This document shows, piece after piece, positions 31,796 through 33,644 of a DNA stretch of 33,644 bases. The notes beneath the pieces were generated by a model. The model saw only the letters and a program-made list of their open reading frames with translations. It was not told the origin of the DNA and did no database searches. Position 1 is the first letter of the stretch. Each line of letters begins with the position of its first letter. Source of the stretch: BOG-1363 sp043775355 (GTDB lineage Bacteria > Planctomycetota > UBA11346); contig JAYVSL010000029.1 of assembly GCA_043775355.1 (NCBI GenBank), forward strand, positions 1 through 33,644, in the 5' to 3' direction. The position numbers and the translations under genes were made by a program.

Positions 31796-32640
31796 CCCCA
31801 TACTCCGCACAAACCAAGCTGATCGTCAAGCTCGCGTAATTTGCGACTGCGACCACGTCCGCCGCTGCGACCGATACGGCTGAGAATTCCGGACAAACTC
31901 TCAGGTCGACCTAAAGCCCAGCCATTTTTCAAAGCGACTCCATAAGCAGCGAGATCGGCGGTTGGTAATTGGTCGGCGTAATCACGGAACCCGGCTTGAC
32001 CATCATGATCCGTCAGCGGTGGTAATCCCGGTGGTGATTCATCGCCTGGAAAAAATGATCCATCAGGACCACGACGAATCGGTAACGGAGCGAGCGGAAC
32101 CAACGCTTCCATCCGGGTTTCGTGCGGAGCGCGGGCGGCGTTGCTGCTGAACACCGAGTCCACGTGTTGGTGCTTGGTATCTTCCAGCCATGCGACGGCG
32201 GCGAGTAATGCGCTGTCGTCAGCCAACAGACACGCCCGATAACGTCCCGACCACAGGTGGCCGCGACTGTGGTGTCGGCGATTCCACTCGCGGCTGAAGC
32301 GTTGCAAAAGCGTTTGCATGAATCCGCCCAGGCTAGCGAAGCGTTGCTTGATGCGCGTCATGGAGGTCAATGAACTGCCAGCGATGGTGGCCCAACGCAC
32401 GCGTAATTGTTCGTCGGTATCGATAATGGTGGGATGGTGCCGCACGATGAGCTCAAAGCCGGTGGCGCTGATCAGGTAGCCAAAAATGCGCAGATCGAAA
32501 GCCAAACGAAGTCGCGCGACCAAGTTTAACAGGTGAGTCGCTTCCCCAGGGTTGGCGAACACGTCCATGCCGAGCGCGGTGGAAACCTGTACCAAATAGG
32601 TGTGCGGCGGGCCGACTAAAATTCCGCGGACCAAAGGCAT
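31792..32640 (-). CDS. Y1-transposase-fold (RAYT-like) protein lacking the HUH histidines
   Basis: 282 residues from ATG 32640 with AGGTG upstream. The frame resembles REP-associated tyrosine transposases: GHLWSGRYRACLL (127-139) is the family's G-LWxxRYxs block, and the C-terminal ALGRPESLSGILSRIGR resembles their tail. Where the NHxHL metal-binding motif should stand (about 57-66) the sequence is ISATGFELIV, with no HUH pair. The helix normally carrying the nucleophile Tyr reads WLEDTKHQH, without Tyr. It is therefore probably not an active transposase. It overlaps queG by ATGA and is divergent from lpxA. Possible domesticated nucleic-acid-binding role; this is inference. Confidence 0.72.
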   Translation of the reverse strand: MPLVRGILVGPPHTYLVQVSTALGMDVFANPGEATHLLNLVARLRLAFDLRIFGYLISATGFELIVRHHPTIIDTDEQLRVRWATIAGSSLTSMTRIKQRFASLGGFMQTLLQRFSREWNRRHHSRGHLWSGRYRACLLADDSALLAAVAWLEDTKHQHVDSVFSSNAARAPHETRMEALVPLAPLPIRRGPDGSFFPGDESPPGLPPLTDHDGQAGFRDYADQLPTADLAAYGVALKNGWALGRPESLSGILSRIGRSGGRGRSRKLRELDDQLGLCGVWG

Positions 32641-32686
32641 GGATATCACCTATCTCGAATTCAATGTCAGACAATGAATAACAATC

Positions 32687-32715
32687 TTGACCAGATCCTT
32701 ATCAATTCATAGGTT
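32687..32715 (+). promoter_or_regulatory. Candidate promoter of lpxA
   Basis: TTGACC (32687-32692), a 17-base spacer and TAGGTT (32710-32715) in the AT-rich gap between the divergent RAYT-like gene and lpxA. The -35 is near consensus and the -10 is weak. It would give a leader of about 50 bases. Confidence 0.35.
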
Positions 32716-32772
32716 TACGCCCGATTCCAAACGATTAGTAATCACGCCCACACTTTACCCGGAACTCTCGCC

Positions 32773-33644
32773 ATGCCGATTCACCCGCTCGCGGTGGTCG
32801 ATTCAACCGCTCAGATCCACGCAGAGGCCAACATCGGCCCATTTTGCGTGGTCAAGGGTCCAGTGACCCTGGGAGCCGGAGTCGATTTACGTAATCACGT
32901 CACGGTTTACGGCCGCGCCACCATTGGCGCTGGCACCATCGTATTCCCAGGCGCCGTCGTCGGCAGCGATCCGCAAGACCTGAAATTTCGCGGTGAAGAT
33001 AGCGAAACCATCATTGGCGAAAACTGCCGTATCCACGAAGCCGTCACCATCAGTAAAGGCACCGCTGGCGGCGGCATGAAAACGGTGGTTGGCAATCATT
33101 GCCTGATCATGGCTTACGCTCACGTCGCGCACGATTGCGTGGTTGGCGATCACGTCGTGATTGGGAACAACACGCAACTGGCTGGTCACATCAACGTTGG
33201 CCGTAAAGCCATCATCGGCGGCATGGTCGGCCTGCACCATTTTGCCACTATCGGTGAACTCAGTTTGGTTGGTTCCATGAGCGGAGTTCGTTTTGACGTT
33301 CCTCCTTTCATGATCGCCGAGGGAAATCCGGCCGAACCGCGTAATGTAAATCAAATTGGCATGCGTCGCGACGGTTGGAGCGAGGAACACATCAGCGCGG
33401 TGCGCGACGCCTTCCGCAAATTGTACCATGATCGCGGCGGCAAGCCGATTGCTGAAGTTCTGGCGAGCGTTCGCGCGCATGCGCCGGTTGATCCCGCTCA
33501 TCCCGTGCACCGTTTATGCGTGTGGCTTGACGAACACCTGCAAACCAGCGTCAAAGGTCGCGTCGGGGAAGCGCATCGACCAGCGGTCGTCGGCGGCAAA
33601 GCAGTAAAAAAGCGTGAATCGGGCGATGTGCCCAAACTGGTGGT
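32773..33644 (+). CDS. lpxA: UDP-N-acetylglucosamine acyltransferase LpxA (partial at window end)
   Basis: An open frame from ATG 32773 to the end with no stop. It opens MPIHPLAVVDSTAQIHAEAN and has the left-handed beta-helix hexapeptides (IGPFCVV, LGAGVDL, IGAGTIV). AYAHVAHDCVVG carries the catalytic His and VGLHHFATIGELSLVGSMSGV is conserved. LpxA begins lipid A synthesis in the cytoplasm. The normal family length of about 260 is reached near base 33555, but the frame continues for at least 30 more residues rich in basic and Val residues (VGGKAVKKRE), so it has a C-terminal extension. It is divergent from the RAYT-like gene. There is no strong ribosome site. Confidence 0.95.
   Translation, partial: MPIHPLAVVDSTAQIHAEANIGPFCVVKGPVTLGAGVDLRNHVTVYGRATIGAGTIVFPGAVVGSDPQDLKFRGEDSETIIGENCRIHEAVTISKGTAGGGMKTVVGNHCLIMAYAHVAHDCVVGDHVVIGNNTQLAGHINVGRKAIIGGMVGLHHFATIGELSLVGSMSGVRFDVPPFMIAEGNPAEPRNVNQIGMRRDGWSEEHISAVRDAFRKLYHDRGGKPIAEVLASVRAHAPVDPAHPVHRLCVWLDEHLQTSVKGRVGEAHRPAVVGGKAVKKRESGDVPKLV

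Noticed and set aside
31792..32640. Active IS200/RAYT insertion sequence
   Set aside because: Catalytic motifs are missing and no flanking subterminal hairpins or target repeats were found.

Overview
The window looks like chromosomal DNA from a Gram-negative-type bacterium. An LpxA gene implies lipid A, there is an outer-membrane porin, and there is a sigma-54 activator. A 39-residue AURKAIP1/COX24-type protein, several pseudopilins and repeat-containing proteins point to the PVC group, possibly a planctomycete or relative. That placement is inference. There are no tRNA or rRNA genes, no CRISPR array and no intact insertion sequence.

Layout. (1) 1-4560: accessory genes of unknown role: two hypotheticals and a large HEAT-like protein on the minus strand, then two tiny paralogous lipoproteins and a hypothetical on the plus strand. 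(2) 4619-11622: a sulfur-uptake locus. It holds an Rrf2-family regulator with four cysteines, an OprP-like porin, a long structured leader with a 23-codon ORF, YezD (DUF2292), and the sulfate ABC transporter Sbp-CysT-CysW-CysA, ending in a strong terminator. Two similar 29-bp sites (5151-5179 and 6768-6796) overlap the predicted -35 boxes of the porin and transporter transcripts. (3) 11649-17119, minus strand: a compact run def, histidine kinase, NtrC-type regulator, surE, MlaF-like ATPase, esterase, COX24-like protein, with two 4-base ATGA overlaps. (4) 17257-22781, plus strand: a TPR protein, rpsT, then rpsF-ssb-rpsR-rplI-rpmE (type B) ending in a 17-bp-stem terminator, a large inverted-repeat element, and prfA. 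(5) 23001-30562: a membrane protein with an anti-sigma-like N-terminus, five consecutive type IV pilin-like proteins, and a polytopic O-antigen-ligase/PglL-like protein with a long soluble tail. (6) 30574-32640, minus strand: thiS, queG and a Y1-transposase-fold protein whose HUH histidines appear to be lost. (7) lpxA from 32773, cut by the window end.

How it may work together. The sulfur locus reads as one regulon: the Rrf2 protein (sulfur or Fe-S sensing) would repress porin and transporter through the shared operator, with a second possible layer in the leader, where a small ORF has its single Cys codon inside a hairpin arm. The pilin locus reads as a secretion or pilus module with its own candidate O-glycosylation or polymer-ligation enzyme. 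These two loci, together with the degenerate Y1 protein translationally coupled to queG, are the most novel parts. Functional links are inferred from order, overlaps and motifs only.
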